Source: Terriglobus albidus (lineage in GTDB: Bacteria; Acidobacteriota; Terriglobia; Terriglobales; Acidobacteriaceae). Taken from it: a stretch of 64,000 nt of DNA. The position numbers were made by a program, and so were the translations under genes. A model generated the notes under the pieces. That model was not told the origin of the DNA. It saw only the letters and a program-made list of their open reading frames with translations, and made no database searches. Where the stretch lies: the NCBI RefSeq assembly GCF_008000815.1, contig NZ_CP042806.1:1860001-1924000 (forward strand). Direction: 5' to 3'. Of the stretch, positions 25,656-34,969 are shown one piece after another (the stretch's first letter is position 1; each line of letters opens with the position of its first letter).

Positions 25656-26111
25656 TCAGGACTTTGCCCGTTGAGCGCGGGTCATGCATTCGGCGCGAAT
25701 CGCCTCGTAGCGCTTATGCAGTTCGCCCAGCTCTTCATCGCTGAGCGATTCGATATCCATCATCTCGTTTTCGGCTTTGTCGATGGAGTGGATCAGCTCA
25801 TCAAGCTTGAGATTGATGGCTTTGGCGTCACGATTCTGTGTGTTCTGAATCAAGAAGACCATGATGAAGGTGACGATGGTTGTGCCGGTATTGATGACCA
25901 GCTGCCAGGTGTCGGAATAATGGAACAGTGGGCCGGTAGCCGCCCACCCGCCAATCACCAGTACCGCTGCCAGGAACGCCCACTTCGATCCGACCCATGC
26001 AGATGCCTGCGCCGAGAAGTGCCCGAAAGTATCGGCCGTTGCCTGAGGTTTAACATTTGTCGATACGCGGACGGCGGCATTTTCCTTTTGAACTGTCTGA
26101 TCTGCTGACAT
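25656..26111 (-). CDS. Low-affinity iron permease-like small membrane protein
   Basis: The product has about 151 residues. After a polar N-terminus come FGHFSAQASAWVGSKWAFLAA and two hydrophobic helices separated by TGPLFHYSDTWQLVINTGTTI. The conserved VFLIQNTQNRDAKAINLKLDELI follows, and the tail is acidic and helical (LSDEELGELHKRYE). This pattern is that of the low-affinity iron permease family (Pfam Iron_permease), named after yeast Fet4; bacterial members are short and their role is not well proven. ATG 26111 is used; an in-frame GTG lies four codons upstream. Confidence 0.78.
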   Translation of the reverse strand: MSADQTVQKENAAVRVSTNVKPQATADTFGHFSAQASAWVGSKWAFLAAVLVIGGWAATGPLFHYSDTWQLVINTGTTIVTFIMVFLIQNTQNRDAKAINLKLDELIHSIDKAENEMMDIESLSDEELGELHKRYEAIRAECMTRAQRAKS

Positions 26112-26293
26112 GCGCTGCCCCACCCAAAGCTACCAAGCAAAGACGTGAGTGACACATGTGCGGGTTGGCCGGGGCTGGATATAGCGAAGACCGTGACAAG
26201 ACGTCACGACTGTGTGGCCGTCGAGCCTCTCGATCGATCACTTCAATCCGAGAATGTCAGTAGCGAATAGAAGGCGAAAATGTCACAATAGCG

Positions 26294-27421
26294 ATGATGC
26301 CGGAGAACTTATCCGTGATTGAGGCCCTGGGAACGCGCAAGATCGTGCACGTCGACATGGATGCGTTCTATGCCTCGGTGGAGCAGAGGGACGATCCTTC
26401 ATTGCGTGGACGGCCTGTTGTCGTGGCGTGGAAGGGTAAGCGGTCCGTGGTATGTGCGGCTTCGTATGAGGCGCGACGATTTGGTGTGCGGTCGGCGATG
26501 GCGGCGGTGCATGCAGAACGTCTGTGCCCTGAGGCGGTCTTCATCCCGCCTGATTTCACTCGCTATAAGGCAGTCTCGGCGGCAGTGCGTGAGATCTTTC
26601 AGCGTCACGCCGACCTGATTGAGCCGTTGTCGCTGGATGAGGCCTATCTCGATGTGACGGTGAACAAGACGGGGCTGCCGACGGCGACGCAGGTGGCGAA
26701 GACGATTCGGCGTCAGATCCGCGAAGAGCTGAATCTGACAGCCTCCGCCGGTGTGGCTCCGAATAAGTTTCTGGCGAAGATCGCCTCCGACTGGAAGAAG
26801 CCTGATGGACTGTTCGTGATTCAGCCGCATGAGGCGCAGGCATTTCTGTTGCCGCTTCCGATCGGGCGTATTCCAGGAGTTGGTAAGGTGACGGAGGTTC
26901 GGATGACGGAGCTTGGCGTGAAGACTGTCGGAGACATTCATGCGATGGAGATCGCGGCACTGGAGAGCTATTTCGGCCGTTGGGGTGTGCGCCTACATCA
27001 GCTATCTCGCGGCATCGACCACAACCCGGTCATGCCAAACCGGGTCCGTAAGCAGATCTCTGCTGAAGATACCTTTCCGGACGACGTTCCTCTGGCGGAG
27101 TGTGAATCGCATATTCGCAGGCTGGCAGAGAAAGTGTGGGTTGCGTCGCGGGAGAATGTGCGTGGTGCGAAGACCGTTGTGTTGAAGTTGAAGACGAAGG
27201 AGTTCAACACGCTGACGCGGAGCCTGACCTCCCAGATACCACCAGCGTCGTGTGAAGAAGTGACGAGTATCGCGCTGCGATTATGCGAGCGTGTTGCGCT
27301 GCCTCCCCAGCAGCTTTATCGCCTGGTCGGAGTAGGCCTCAGTAACTTTCAGGACGAAATGATGGAAGTAGAGTCTCCGTTGTTTTCTGCGATCAGAGAA
27401 TCAGAGACAGATGCTCTTTGA
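26294..27421 (+). CDS. dinB: DNA polymerase IV (Y-family translesion polymerase)
   Basis: The 375-residue polymerase copies damaged DNA. Palm residues are seen in VHVDMDAFYASVEQRDDP (first catalytic Asp) and SLDEAYLDVT (second Asp/Glu pair); the finger segment is YEARRFGVRSAMA. The thumb HhH region is GRIPGVGKVTEVRM, and the little-finger domain runs from about residue 240. Near the C-terminus VESPLF resembles a weak beta-clamp binding motif. No LexA-type operator could be recognised upstream. The gene converges on the patatin gene with only eight bases between stops. Confidence 0.95.
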   Translation: MMPENLSVIEALGTRKIVHVDMDAFYASVEQRDDPSLRGRPVVVAWKGKRSVVCAASYEARRFGVRSAMAAVHAERLCPEAVFIPPDFTRYKAVSAAVREIFQRHADLIEPLSLDEAYLDVTVNKTGLPTATQVAKTIRRQIREELNLTASAGVAPNKFLAKIASDWKKPDGLFVIQPHEAQAFLLPLPIGRIPGVGKVTEVRMTELGVKTVGDIHAMEIAALESYFGRWGVRLHQLSRGIDHNPVMPNRVRKQISAEDTFPDDVPLAECESHIRRLAEKVWVASRENVRGAKTVVLKLKTKEFNTLTRSLTSQIPPASCEEVTSIALRLCERVALPPQQLYRLVGVGLSNFQDEMMEVESPLFSAIRESETDAL

Positions 27422-27429
27422 TCTCCTAT

Positions 27430-30075
27430 CTATGGTTTTACGCAATGGTCTACCTGGATATTGCCGGAGAGCTGCTGAACGGGATTGGTTGAAGGCTTCT
27501 GCATGAGAGCATCGGCCGTCCATGTAGACGCGACAGCGATGCATGGGGCAACACGCGACTTGGCCTCTTCAATCTTTTGTGTCTGGAGCGGGGTGAGAAA
27601 CCATGAAAGAGGCTGTGCGGAGCCCTGCTTCTTGCCATTGCTCTCTGTTGCATCCCGGTAGTCAAGGACGATGTGCTTAAACGGAATCTGCTGCGCCTGC
27701 AGCATGTCCATAAGGATCTCCAGTTCCCGGCGATTTCTGCGGCTGACGGCCTCGTGGCCAGCGGACCAGAATGCTCCCAAGGGACCAGAGAACTGCCGGA
27801 ACGAGTTCCAGTATGTAGGGACATCTTTGCTGAAGGGGGCTTTCCCGCCCTGTTCAGGGCTTGAGTTTGCGTCGAGATCAGCGCCATCACGAATCTCGAT
27901 CAGGAGCAGGGGAACTCCCAGTGTCTTATCTTGCGCATTCGCCGGCCGCGCGATTGCCTTTCGTCCAGCAAGCAGAAACTCAATCACTGAGGCAATGCCG
28001 TCGTTATCGTAGTAGCCGCCGTCGACGAAATGAAGGGTTCCCGCATCTTCTGTCCGGTTACTTCTCGCGGCGGAGGACACAAAGGGAAAGGTTGCAGAGA
28101 GACGGGCGGCAGTGGAGAGATGGATATCGGCATTCCCGCTGGCAGATCGCCTCCCATAGCCGCTGAGAAAATCTTCGGCCGGCGCTACTCCAGCATCTGC
28201 AATTGCATCTGGTTCTATGTGATAGTTGGAAAGAAGGAATCGGCCTCCCGTCTCTGCCGCAGTTGTATTCATGGTGAATGCCGGAACATAGTTGCCGGTA
28301 TGTCCCGCGTGCCGAGTCCAGGCCTTGAGCTGCTCGGATAGATCTCCGAGCGTCTTTTCTTCCTTGGGGTCGCGGATAGGAGCTTTGGCGCGGTCTTTGC
28401 CATCCGCCGGGTTGTTCGATGGACAGGGCGCATCGAAGAGATGACGGCGGATGCCGGCTTCGAGGGCTGTACTTCGATCCCATTGTGGTGAGAAGAGACC
28501 CGACAATACCGGAGCCAGAAATACATCGAAGTCCCGATACTCGAGGCCCCATGCAACTGCTTCCAACGCAGAGCAGTTGGAGGCATTGAACATCCATTGT
28601 TGCCAGCCTGGAGAAGTGAATGGGGCGGCAGCGGTGTATTCGTTCAGAAAAGGGAGCAGACCAACGCTTCCACCTGAGACAGTGCTGAAGAGTGCCACAT
28701 TGTTGTGAAAGCTGTACTGGTTGCTTGCCAGGCGCTGTTCGTTCCGGAAACTGTCTTCCAGTGAGGTCAACATCAGCGTGGTCCAGGCAGCGGCGTGAAT
28801 ACCGCCTCCGGTTGCACTGACGACGATGACGGGACATGGGACCGGGGAGTTCTGGACAGTGCAGGTGCGATTTGCCAGTACATCTGCCGGTGTTGCGAGC
28901 TCCGGTTGGCTGCCGTGGTTGAGAACCTCGAAGTAATGGTCGCTGAAGCCGCCTAATCTGGGGTTCCAATATATCCCCGGCAGGCGATAGATCAGGCTGG
29001 TTCCTCCATGCAATAACAGAATCAAGGCGGCGAAGGCCAATCCTACCGGAAGGTGAAGGCGATCGACATAGAAGGCGATTCCCGCCATGATCAGGGACAC
29101 CAGGGTGAGAAGAACCAGCACGGAGCACAGAACAGGAAACGACTGCCTCGCCTTGATCTCCTGCAAGAAAAGCCCAAACGCGCCGCCGGACAAAGTCAGT
29201 AGCTCTATCACTATGAGGTATTTCGCCCACCGAATACACGGAGGCGTCAGTCCCCAAAGGATGCTGATAGCAACAGCGAGCGTGAGGATACCGAATCCTA
29301 CAAGCCCGATTGTGTAGCCTTTGCCCGCCGTGAAAGGAGACGTAAGCGGAAACATGAAAAGGTAAACCAGAAAATAGCCGATTGCGGCGATGATCGTGAA
29401 CTGGTGCCCGCTATAGAGCACTTTTCCGCTTTTTGAATAGCCGGGACCCAGACCGGCGATGCGTCCCCATAGGTTGGAGATGAATTGGGGTGGTATCAAG
29501 ACCGACGCGGGTTTTGCCTTCTCGAGTTTTTCCAATCCGAGCCAACATCTTGGAAGCAGGATTGTGCGTGGTGGCACCCCAGTGGCATCGTCCGCAGTCC
29601 AGTAATAGATCACGTTCAAGCTCGTCCAGAAGAGGAGAGCTAACGCGATGCCGATCAGGCTCATGAGAATTGCGATGAACCAGGCGGTAACAGCCGTCTC
29701 CCGATGCGCGGTATAGATCAGATAGGTGAGAACCCCGATCCCGGGAAGCTGGTAGGTGAGAAGTACTCCTCCGGCATAAGGATCGCTATCGTGGCCAAGG
29801 AACTTAGAAAGCAGTTGAGGCGGGTCCGCTTGATAGCGATCCCGGCCGTTCAACACGACCACGCGGCTCGTGATTAATGCAATAACGCCCGCGCATGTCA
29901 GGAAGAATGCTTCACCAATAAACGAATAGACCTCGGTTGAGGTAAAGATGCCGCGCGTAACGCTATTAATGCCGGTAAAGCGATCCGCCAGCGCAAGTAG
30001 CGGAACGGTGAGAAGGCATAAAAGGCTGAAACGGAGAAAGTATAGATACTGCAGATAGGCGAAGAATGCACTCAT
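27430..30075 (-). CDS. Membrane-anchored patatin-like phospholipase
   Basis: The 881-residue protein combines a polytopic N-terminal half (about eight to ten helices over residues 1-370) with a patatin-type hydrolase (about 410-870). Patatin signatures are SATGGGIHAAAW (oxyanion glycines), FSTVSGGSVG (nucleophile Ser in GxSxG) and HFVDGGYYDNDG (catalytic Asp in DGG). An insertion of about 170 residues separates the Ser and Asp blocks. Predicted activity is lipid acyl hydrolysis at the cytoplasmic membrane. ATG 30075 has GAGAGG four bases upstream. It is not placed with a secretion system or cyclic-nucleotide synthase, so a CBASS-type effector role is not supported. Confidence 0.82.
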   Translation of the reverse strand: MSAFFAYLQYLYFLRFSLLCLLTVPLLALADRFTGINSVTRGIFTSTEVYSFIGEAFFLTCAGVIALITSRVVVLNGRDRYQADPPQLLSKFLGHDSDPYAGGVLLTYQLPGIGVLTYLIYTAHRETAVTAWFIAILMSLIGIALALLFWTSLNVIYYWTADDATGVPPRTILLPRCWLGLEKLEKAKPASVLIPPQFISNLWGRIAGLGPGYSKSGKVLYSGHQFTIIAAIGYFLVYLFMFPLTSPFTAGKGYTIGLVGFGILTLAVAISILWGLTPPCIRWAKYLIVIELLTLSGGAFGLFLQEIKARQSFPVLCSVLVLLTLVSLIMAGIAFYVDRLHLPVGLAFAALILLLHGGTSLIYRLPGIYWNPRLGGFSDHYFEVLNHGSQPELATPADVLANRTCTVQNSPVPCPVIVVSATGGGIHAAAWTTLMLTSLEDSFRNEQRLASNQYSFHNNVALFSTVSGGSVGLLPFLNEYTAAAPFTSPGWQQWMFNASNCSALEAVAWGLEYRDFDVFLAPVLSGLFSPQWDRSTALEAGIRRHLFDAPCPSNNPADGKDRAKAPIRDPKEEKTLGDLSEQLKAWTRHAGHTGNYVPAFTMNTTAAETGGRFLLSNYHIEPDAIADAGVAPAEDFLSGYGRRSASGNADIHLSTAARLSATFPFVSSAARSNRTEDAGTLHFVDGGYYDNDGIASVIEFLLAGRKAIARPANAQDKTLGVPLLLIEIRDGADLDANSSPEQGGKAPFSKDVPTYWNSFRQFSGPLGAFWSAGHEAVSRRNRRELEILMDMLQAQQIPFKHIVLDYRDATESNGKKQGSAQPLSWFLTPLQTQKIEEAKSRVAPCIAVASTWTADALMQKPSTNPVQQLSGNIQVDHCVKP

Positions 30076-30198
30076 GATGCCTCTCGGGAGAGATAAAGGC
30101 GATGGTGATACACGGCCCGGGCTACATGGGAAAAAGAGGATCGACGACAGACAGCTTTTTGCGAAACGGAGAATTCCGTGGAACAGGGAGTGACTGAA

Positions 30199-31635
30199 TC
30201 ATTCGGTTGCTTGGTGGATAAGATCAAGTGCCGTTTGAATAATTTTATTCTCCGCGCAGCCGGGTTTGAGACGGGAGTCGATCACCTGGAAAGAAAGATG
30301 GCTGTAGGCATCGTCCGAGTAGATGTAGCCGGAGTTTGCCCTGCCATTGGTCAGCGTAGAAAAAATGAGGTTGTTGACTGGAGCGGTCTGTTTCAGCTTG
30401 AGACCGATGTTGGTGTAGACCTCGCCATCGACTCCGGTGATATAGATGTCGCCGATGCGGAGCAGACTTACCGTCATCGTGACGTCCGGTCCATCTTTAT
30501 AAGGCGGCATCGCATTTTCGCGGACGGGATTGTCGGTATCGGTGCGGTCGCGGCCTGGGCAGGAGATGAGTTGTTGACCGCCCCAGAGGCGGGCCTCCGG
30601 GACAGGCTTGATCTCGTGCCGCATCAGATAGAGAGTCTTCTCGGCGAGCAGAACTCCCATCATGGCGACATTGGCTCCGGTGCGGGCAACTGCCTTGCGG
30701 TACGCCGGCATACTCTGGTCGGGAACTGCTTTGAGATTCGCAACTGCATTTGTCTGATTGAAATTGGGCGTCGGCGCCGGAGGCGGCGGAGGTGCACCGA
30801 TGGTCTCGGTTCCGGGAGCGTTCTCTCGGCGGAAGGCGGTGAGCTGGGTCTCGCGCAGCAGCGGATTCTGGTCGCCCGAGGTTCCCTGGGTGAAGATGGC
30901 GACGGTCTTGTGGTCGAAGTGTTCTTCGATGGCGCGTGAGGCCTCGCCGGGAAAGTCGGCGCTGACCACACCGGAGAGATAGAAATTAATTGGGTGCATT
31001 CCATAGTTCATGTACACGCCGATGGGGATGTAGTCGGGGCCGATGAACTCGATGACGGAGAGCGTCTTGTCGGAGACACCCTGCGGATTCGGTTCCTGCC
31101 GCCACTCCAGCTTGCTGTTGAAGAGATCGCGATTGATATTCAGGTCGACGGTGGAGCGGGCATAGCCAACCGTGGCAGGCACGAGCTTTGACTTTGCCTC
31201 GGTCACGGCTTTGACGATGCCTGCGGTGACGATCTCCGGCGACGGCGATCCACCGGAGAGACTGGTAGACCCGCTATGAGTATGCGTCGCAGCGATGAGG
31301 ATGTTTTGCTTGGGGCATCCCGTGATGGAAACGACCTGCGGCAGGGAAGCATCGTAGACATCTTTGCGCATGTTGATCTGATCGACGCCTACCAGCACGG
31401 CGCAACTGTTACCTGATGTGATCACGATAGCGCGGGCGAAGAGAGGATCGCGAATGATGTCGCTCTTGAAAAGCAGCTGGCCGGGCTTTGGCGTGATGTC
31501 TGCCATGGCAGCGCCGGCACGCAGCGTATGTGCCTGCGGTTGTGCCTGAGCCATGCTCACGATCGTGGAAACACAAAGAATCGCTATTGCTCCAAGGAGG
31601 AACAGCTTCTGCGTGGCTTGGCTGTGAGGCCGCAT
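30199..31635 (-). CDS. Exported neutral/alkaline ceramidase-like hydrolase
   Basis: The 478-residue product has a signal peptide (hydrophobic residues 10-28, cleavage near AQAQ). It matches the N-terminal catalytic domain of neutral ceramidases: RAGAAMADITPKPGQ, then zinc-site text AATHTHSGSTSLSG, MNYGMHPINFY and the nucleophile region TQGTSGDQNP. Neutral ceramidases hydrolyse the amide of ceramide outside the cytoplasm. The usual C-terminal immunoglobulin-like domain seems absent, since the chain is shorter than the 640-750 residues of characterised enzymes. Many acidobacteria carry such shortened relatives of untested activity. A ribosome site GGAG lies just before the ATG. Confidence 0.75.
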   Translation of the reverse strand: MRPHSQATQKLFLLGAIAILCVSTIVSMAQAQPQAHTLRAGAAMADITPKPGQLLFKSDIIRDPLFARAIVITSGNSCAVLVGVDQINMRKDVYDASLPQVVSITGCPKQNILIAATHTHSGSTSLSGGSPSPEIVTAGIVKAVTEAKSKLVPATVGYARSTVDLNINRDLFNSKLEWRQEPNPQGVSDKTLSVIEFIGPDYIPIGVYMNYGMHPINFYLSGVVSADFPGEASRAIEEHFDHKTVAIFTQGTSGDQNPLLRETQLTAFRRENAPGTETIGAPPPPPAPTPNFNQTNAVANLKAVPDQSMPAYRKAVARTGANVAMMGVLLAEKTLYLMRHEIKPVPEARLWGGQQLISCPGRDRTDTDNPVRENAMPPYKDGPDVTMTVSLLRIGDIYITGVDGEVYTNIGLKLKQTAPVNNLIFSTLTNGRANSGYIYSDDAYSHLSFQVIDSRLKPGCAENKIIQTALDLIHQATE

Positions 31636-31790
31636 CTCTTCTCCAATCTGATTCTCTGCTGAAAACGTACAGCGCCTCTTGTAGACCCGGAAGACCGAGG
31701 CCGATTCGTAATGACAGGAGTGATTCCGGACGCGAGAAGGCTATAGCACGGAGAGGACGTTACACAACCGGCGTCCCCTCCGGCGTGGTT

Positions 31791-32336
31791 TCACTGCTGA
31801 GCTCTGTGAAACTCCATGAACCAATTTGTCTCCCAGGTTTCGCCGCTGTCCTCAGAGAATGCCTGTTGCCATTTTGCGGAATCCTCCGAGATATCAAACC
31901 AGCGGAAGCGGATGACGATCGGGCGGCCCTCGAAGGTGTCGTTCGCAAAGAACGTCCCGACGCCGTTCTTAAAGCTGCCGACAACCGGAACATCCAGGTG
32001 TCCTGGATGACGGCCGTCGAGCCACCAGATGCTCCATGTCTTCTTCTTCGGATCGAAGGCTCGTAGAGCCACAGCCTTATAAGGAGCGCCGGGCACGTCC
32101 ATCACATTCTCATCGACGTTGGCGTGACCGGAGAGAAGAGGCTGCATGACGCAGGTTCCAGAGAAGACCTGCCAGGTGTCATCGTTGGCAAGCCGGTGTA
32201 CCAGCTTGCGGTGCTGTACTTTCCAGCTTCCGATCAGGAAGTCGAAGTCGTGTTCGGAAGAGGTGCCCTGCGTGGCTGTGTCCTGCACTGCTGGCTGCGA
32301 TTGTGGAGTCATCATAGGAGCGGTTCCGGCCAACAA
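31791..32336 (-). CDS. DUF1579-like small protein
   Basis: The 181-residue protein has the core DFDFLIGSWKVQHRKL, typical of DUF1579-like lipocalin-shaped proteins, plus repeated Trp-rich strands (WSIWWLDGRHPGHLDVP, IRFRWFDISEDSAKWQQAF). Its function is unknown. The start is uncertain: TTG at 32336 has AGGAG at 32349-32353, twelve bases away, whereas the first ATG pair (32310-32315) has no ribosome site. Neither start gives a clear signal peptide. It lies downstream of tandem dispersed repeats B and C, and upstream of the ceramidase-like gene with a 155-bp gap that holds nothing recognisable. Confidence 0.65.
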   Translation of the reverse strand: MLAGTAPMMTPQSQPAVQDTATQGTSSEHDFDFLIGSWKVQHRKLVHRLANDDTWQVFSGTCVMQPLLSGHANVDENVMDVPGAPYKAVALRAFDPKKKTWSIWWLDGRHPGHLDVPVVGSFKNGVGTFFANDTFEGRPIVIRFRWFDISEDSAKWQQAFSEDSGETWETNWFMEFHRAQQ

Positions 32337-32380
32337 CCTATCAAATTGCTCCTGACATTGTGAAATGCCGCCTCTCTATC

Positions 32381-32488
32381 GCATTTTCCCTGTTGCTGGG
32401 TATCCCAGAAGAGGAGTGCAGCGGCGTTTTCATTGCGGAAAACGCCCATAGATGCGGAGTCCCTACATTACACCTACAGGGAAAATGC
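32381..32488 (+). repeat. Dispersed 108-bp inverted-end repeat, copy B
   Basis: Ends GCATTTTCCCTGT and ACAGGGAAAATGC are perfect inverse complements. The inner palindrome GGCGTTTTC-attgc-GGAAAACGCC is intact. It stands six bases before copy C in direct tandem. Confidence 0.9.
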
Positions 32489-32494
32489 TTTAGA

Positions 32495-32602
32495 GCATTT
32501 CCCTGTTACTGGGTATTCCGGAAAGGGCATACAGTGGCGTTTTCATTTGCGGAAAACGCCCATAGATGCGGAGTCCCTACATTACACCTACAGGGAAAAT
32601 GC
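32495..32602 (+). repeat. Dispersed 108-bp inverted-end repeat, copy C
   Basis: Tandem partner of copy B, with one T lost in the left end and one T gained in the central loop. Its right end is one base from the TAG (32604-32606) of the leftward gene 32604-33554. Confidence 0.9.
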
Positions 32603-32603
32603 T

Positions 32604-33554
32604 CTATCGCAAGGGCGGCGGTTCAGGGATATCTTCGACGGTGTAGCCGGCGGGAACCTGGAAGAGCTTTTCGCCGGGTTCTTTGGCTGAGATCTTTACC
32701 AGGGTGTACTTCGTTTCGCCGAACCGTGGATCGTTCTGCGTGCTTTCGAGAATGAGCTTGAGATCCGCTGAATACCAGGTCTCATGAGTGATCTCGATGG
32801 GGGAGTCATTGCCAATGGAGTTGGCTGGGATGACGACGCGTGTTCTCTTACCGACGGCCTTGAAGCCTTCGATCTGGCGCTCTCCCAGTTGTTCTGTCTC
32901 AGGTTCCTTCGCAGGAGTGCCGGGAGCGGCAAGGACTCGGGTCTGCGTTGCGAAGCCCACGGCGCCGCTGGTAGGCTCTCCGGCAACGTAGGTGATGTTG
33001 GGACCGCCCCCAGCGACGGATGCCGTAAGAACCGGGCCGCCAAAGCCTCCAAGAGGAATGACATGGGCTAGTTTTGGATTGTCGGTGTAGTCGATGTGAG
33101 TTTTGCTCACCGGATCAAAGATTGTCGTCAGTGTCGGCGCCGTTTCATTCTGACCACCTGCTGAAGCAGGTTCACCGCTGGAGGTCCACGGGCCGATGGA
33201 TTTCATCGTCTGGACACGGAAGGTACGCCCCTTGCTGTCGCGGCCGACGGATGCCTCGCTCTTCTGCGTAATGTGAGCGCCATTGCCAAGGGTCTGCTTG
33301 AGCTCGGTAACTGCCTGCGCGGTATAGGGGCGACCGGTCACCACCTCCGCATGTCCCTGAACCCGCATCGGTCCACCGACAGAGAGAATGCCGACTTCGG
33401 CGGGCATGCCTGCGGCCGCTATCGTGCATGGTCCGCTGGAGTCATCCGCAGGCTCGCAATGGATAGCGCGAGTAACCTGCGTTTGTGCAAAGGCGCAGAG
33501 GGACACAGCGAAAGGGAGTGCTACGGCATAACGGAGGGTTGAGGCGTGCTTCAT
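32604..33554 (-). CDS. Secreted protein of unknown function in the sigma-factor operon
   Basis: The 316-residue product has a signal peptide (MKHASTLRYAVALPFAVSLCAFA). No catalytic motif is recognised. Features are a pair of Cys early in the mature part (IHCEPADDSSGPCTI), a central Gly/Pro-rich region and a beta-rich C-terminal half with THETWYSADLKLILES and FQVPAGYTVEDIP. The latter reminds of lipoprotein-carrier or anti-sigma-associated sensor proteins. Its ATG lies one base after the stop of the anti-sigma-like gene, so it belongs to the sigma operon and may be the periplasmic sensor or a target. The stop is directly followed by repeat copy C. Confidence 0.65.
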   Translation of the reverse strand: MKHASTLRYAVALPFAVSLCAFAQTQVTRAIHCEPADDSSGPCTIAAAGMPAEVGILSVGGPMRVQGHAEVVTGRPYTAQAVTELKQTLGNGAHITQKSEASVGRDSKGRTFRVQTMKSIGPWTSSGEPASAGGQNETAPTLTTIFDPVSKTHIDYTDNPKLAHVIPLGGFGGPVLTASVAGGGPNITYVAGEPTSGAVGFATQTRVLAAPGTPAKEPETEQLGERQIEGFKAVGKRTRVVIPANSIGNDSPIEITHETWYSADLKLILESTQNDPRFGETKYTLVKISAKEPGEKLFQVPAGYTVEDIPEPPPLR

Positions 33555-33555
33555 G

Positions 33556-34197
33556 TCAGTTCTCCTTTACAACCTGAAGTGGGAGCGGCAAGCTGATTGA
33601 TTTCGGCAGTCCATCATCGCCGAGGGTGACGTCTGCGATGATCCTTGAGTCTGCGGCTACTGCAGGCAGGGGCAGGCCCAATGCAGCCAATTGCACTTGC
33701 GGCATGGCTACGCGGACGACGGTGGAGGTGCCGGTCGAGATATCCGGATTGGAGTAAGGCAGAGGGACAGTAAGTCTGTCTATCGGCTTTGTTTTGGGAG
33801 GAGCCGCGTCTGGCACCCGCGTGCTCTTCTTTGTGCTCGATACCGGGGAAGAGATTTCAGGGACCTGAGAATTGGAAGAGTTAGAGCCAGGCGACGGCGG
33901 CAGTCCCGGCGGAGTTACCTGCAGATCCAATGCTGCAACTTGAGGACGGAGTGGTAAGAACATAACGACCACCACAATCGCAAGCGCGGCAATCGGAAGC
34001 GCCCACAGCCAGTGATGTTGGAGCGCCTGTCGCCCGCGTTGAAACGGTGTGCTGCTGAATTGCAGGGAGCCCATCGCCTCCAGTTGTTCGCGAATATAGG
34101 GAGAAGGTTCTTGCGGTGAGGCCTCTCGCAACAGGCGCAGCAACTCGTCGGTGCGCGCCAGACGTTTGTCAGCCGTTTGCAACGGATGCTTTCGCAT
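33556..34197 (-). CDS. Single-span membrane protein, probable anti-sigma factor partner
   Basis: The 213-residue protein has a cytoplasmic N-terminal stretch of about 65 residues (RLARTDELLRLLREASPQEPSPYI), one membrane helix (WALPIAALAIVVVVMFLPL), a Pro/Ser-rich linker and a C-terminal periplasmic domain (VTLGDDGLPKSISLPLPL). The position directly after an ECF sigma gene, with overlapping frames (29 bases), and the topology fit an anti-sigma factor. The zinc-binding HxxxCxxC motif of the ZAS class is missing, so this is inference from context. ATG 34197 is set by a strong GGAGG site four to five bases upstream. Confidence 0.6.
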   Translation of the reverse strand: MRKHPLQTADKRLARTDELLRLLREASPQEPSPYIREQLEAMGSLQFSSTPFQRGRQALQHHWLWALPIAALAIVVVVMFLPLRPQVAALDLQVTPPGLPPSPGSNSSNSQVPEISSPVSSTKKSTRVPDAAPPKTKPIDRLTVPLPYSNPDISTGTSTVVRVAMPQVQLAALGLPLPAVAADSRIIADVTLGDDGLPKSISLPLPLQVVKEN

Positions 34198-34876
34198 GGA
34201 GACCTCCTTCCTTGAGTTTGCGATGATTCTTCCTGTTTCGGTCACCGGCGGTGAGCTTCGCTGTGAGCAGGACCTTGGCACGGTTCAACCGGGAGGCTAC
34301 GGTACCTTCCGAGCACTGCAGCATTGCTGCGACATCGCGATAGCTCTTCTCCTGCAGAGCACAGAGAACGACAACCGTACGGTAGTGTTCCGGCAGCTCG
34401 AGAATGAAGCGATGGAGCAGCTTGATCTCGGTCTGTGTTGTCAGCGCCGCCAGATACTCCCAGGACCCTGAAGTCTGCTGGATGTTGTTGAACAGGCCGC
34501 TCCAGTCCATCTTTCCCTGCATCTCGTCCAGCGAAAGCAGCCGGAGGTTTCTGCGATGCTCCTGCTTGGCAAGATTACGCGCGATGCCGAGCAGATAGCC
34601 TTCCAGGGTGCCTTTGGCGGAATCGAAGGAACGCATCGGTTCGGGAGTGGCCATTGCATCCAGAATCACGATGAAGACCTCCTGTGTAAGCTCTTCCGCC
34701 GCCGAGATGGAACCCGTCATATGCATCAGATAGCGGTATACAGTTCTGCCATAACGGTCATACAGCTCAAGAAACGAGTCCTTGTCCCTCCGCTTCAGGC
34801 GGAGTGCAAGGTCTTTGTCAGGGCCGCCTTCGCGGGCTGACGGTGTCGTTTTAGCTGGAGCTTCAAACCAGCGCAC
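34169..34876 (-). CDS. ECF-type RNA polymerase sigma factor
   Basis: The 235-residue sigma factor has region 2 at about residues 25-95 (DSFLELYDRYGRTVYRYLMHMTG, AEELTQEVFIVIL) and region 4 at about 150-210 (LPEHYRTVVVLCALQEKSYRDVAAMLQCSEGTVASRLNRAK). The basic tail extends beyond the usual ECF length. GTG at 34874-34876 is chosen as start, with GAGGGA nine bases upstream; an in-frame TTG at 34918 is the alternative. It reads into an anti-sigma-like gene and a secreted protein. Two secretin-family genes lie directly upstream in the same orientation, separated by 93 bp, so the sigma operon may follow from or control them. Confidence 0.85.
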   Translation of the reverse strand: MRWFEAPAKTTPSAREGGPDKDLALRLKRRDKDSFLELYDRYGRTVYRYLMHMTGSISAAEELTQEVFIVILDAMATPEPMRSFDSAKGTLEGYLLGIARNLAKQEHRRNLRLLSLDEMQGKMDWSGLFNNIQQTSGSWEYLAALTTQTEIKLLHRFILELPEHYRTVVVLCALQEKSYRDVAAMLQCSEGTVASRLNRAKVLLTAKLTAGDRNRKNHRKLKEGGLHAKASVANG

Positions 34877-34969
34877 TTGCTTCTGTCCCTCGTAATGTAT
34901 TGGACGGGCGGCGCGCAAGCTTCCACAGAAAGCGGATATTTTTCAGGGGAAGCCGAACAGGCTGATGAA

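Noticed and set aside
28058-29257. Open frame of 399 codons on the minus strand
   Set aside because: Shifted frame of the patatin gene; composition is Arg/Ser/Pro-rich without motifs, typical of a shadow frame in GC-rich DNA.
27430-30075. CBASS-type antiphage patatin effector
   Set aside because: No nucleotide cyclase or accessory gene is adjacent; neighbours are DinB and a ceramidase-like enzyme.
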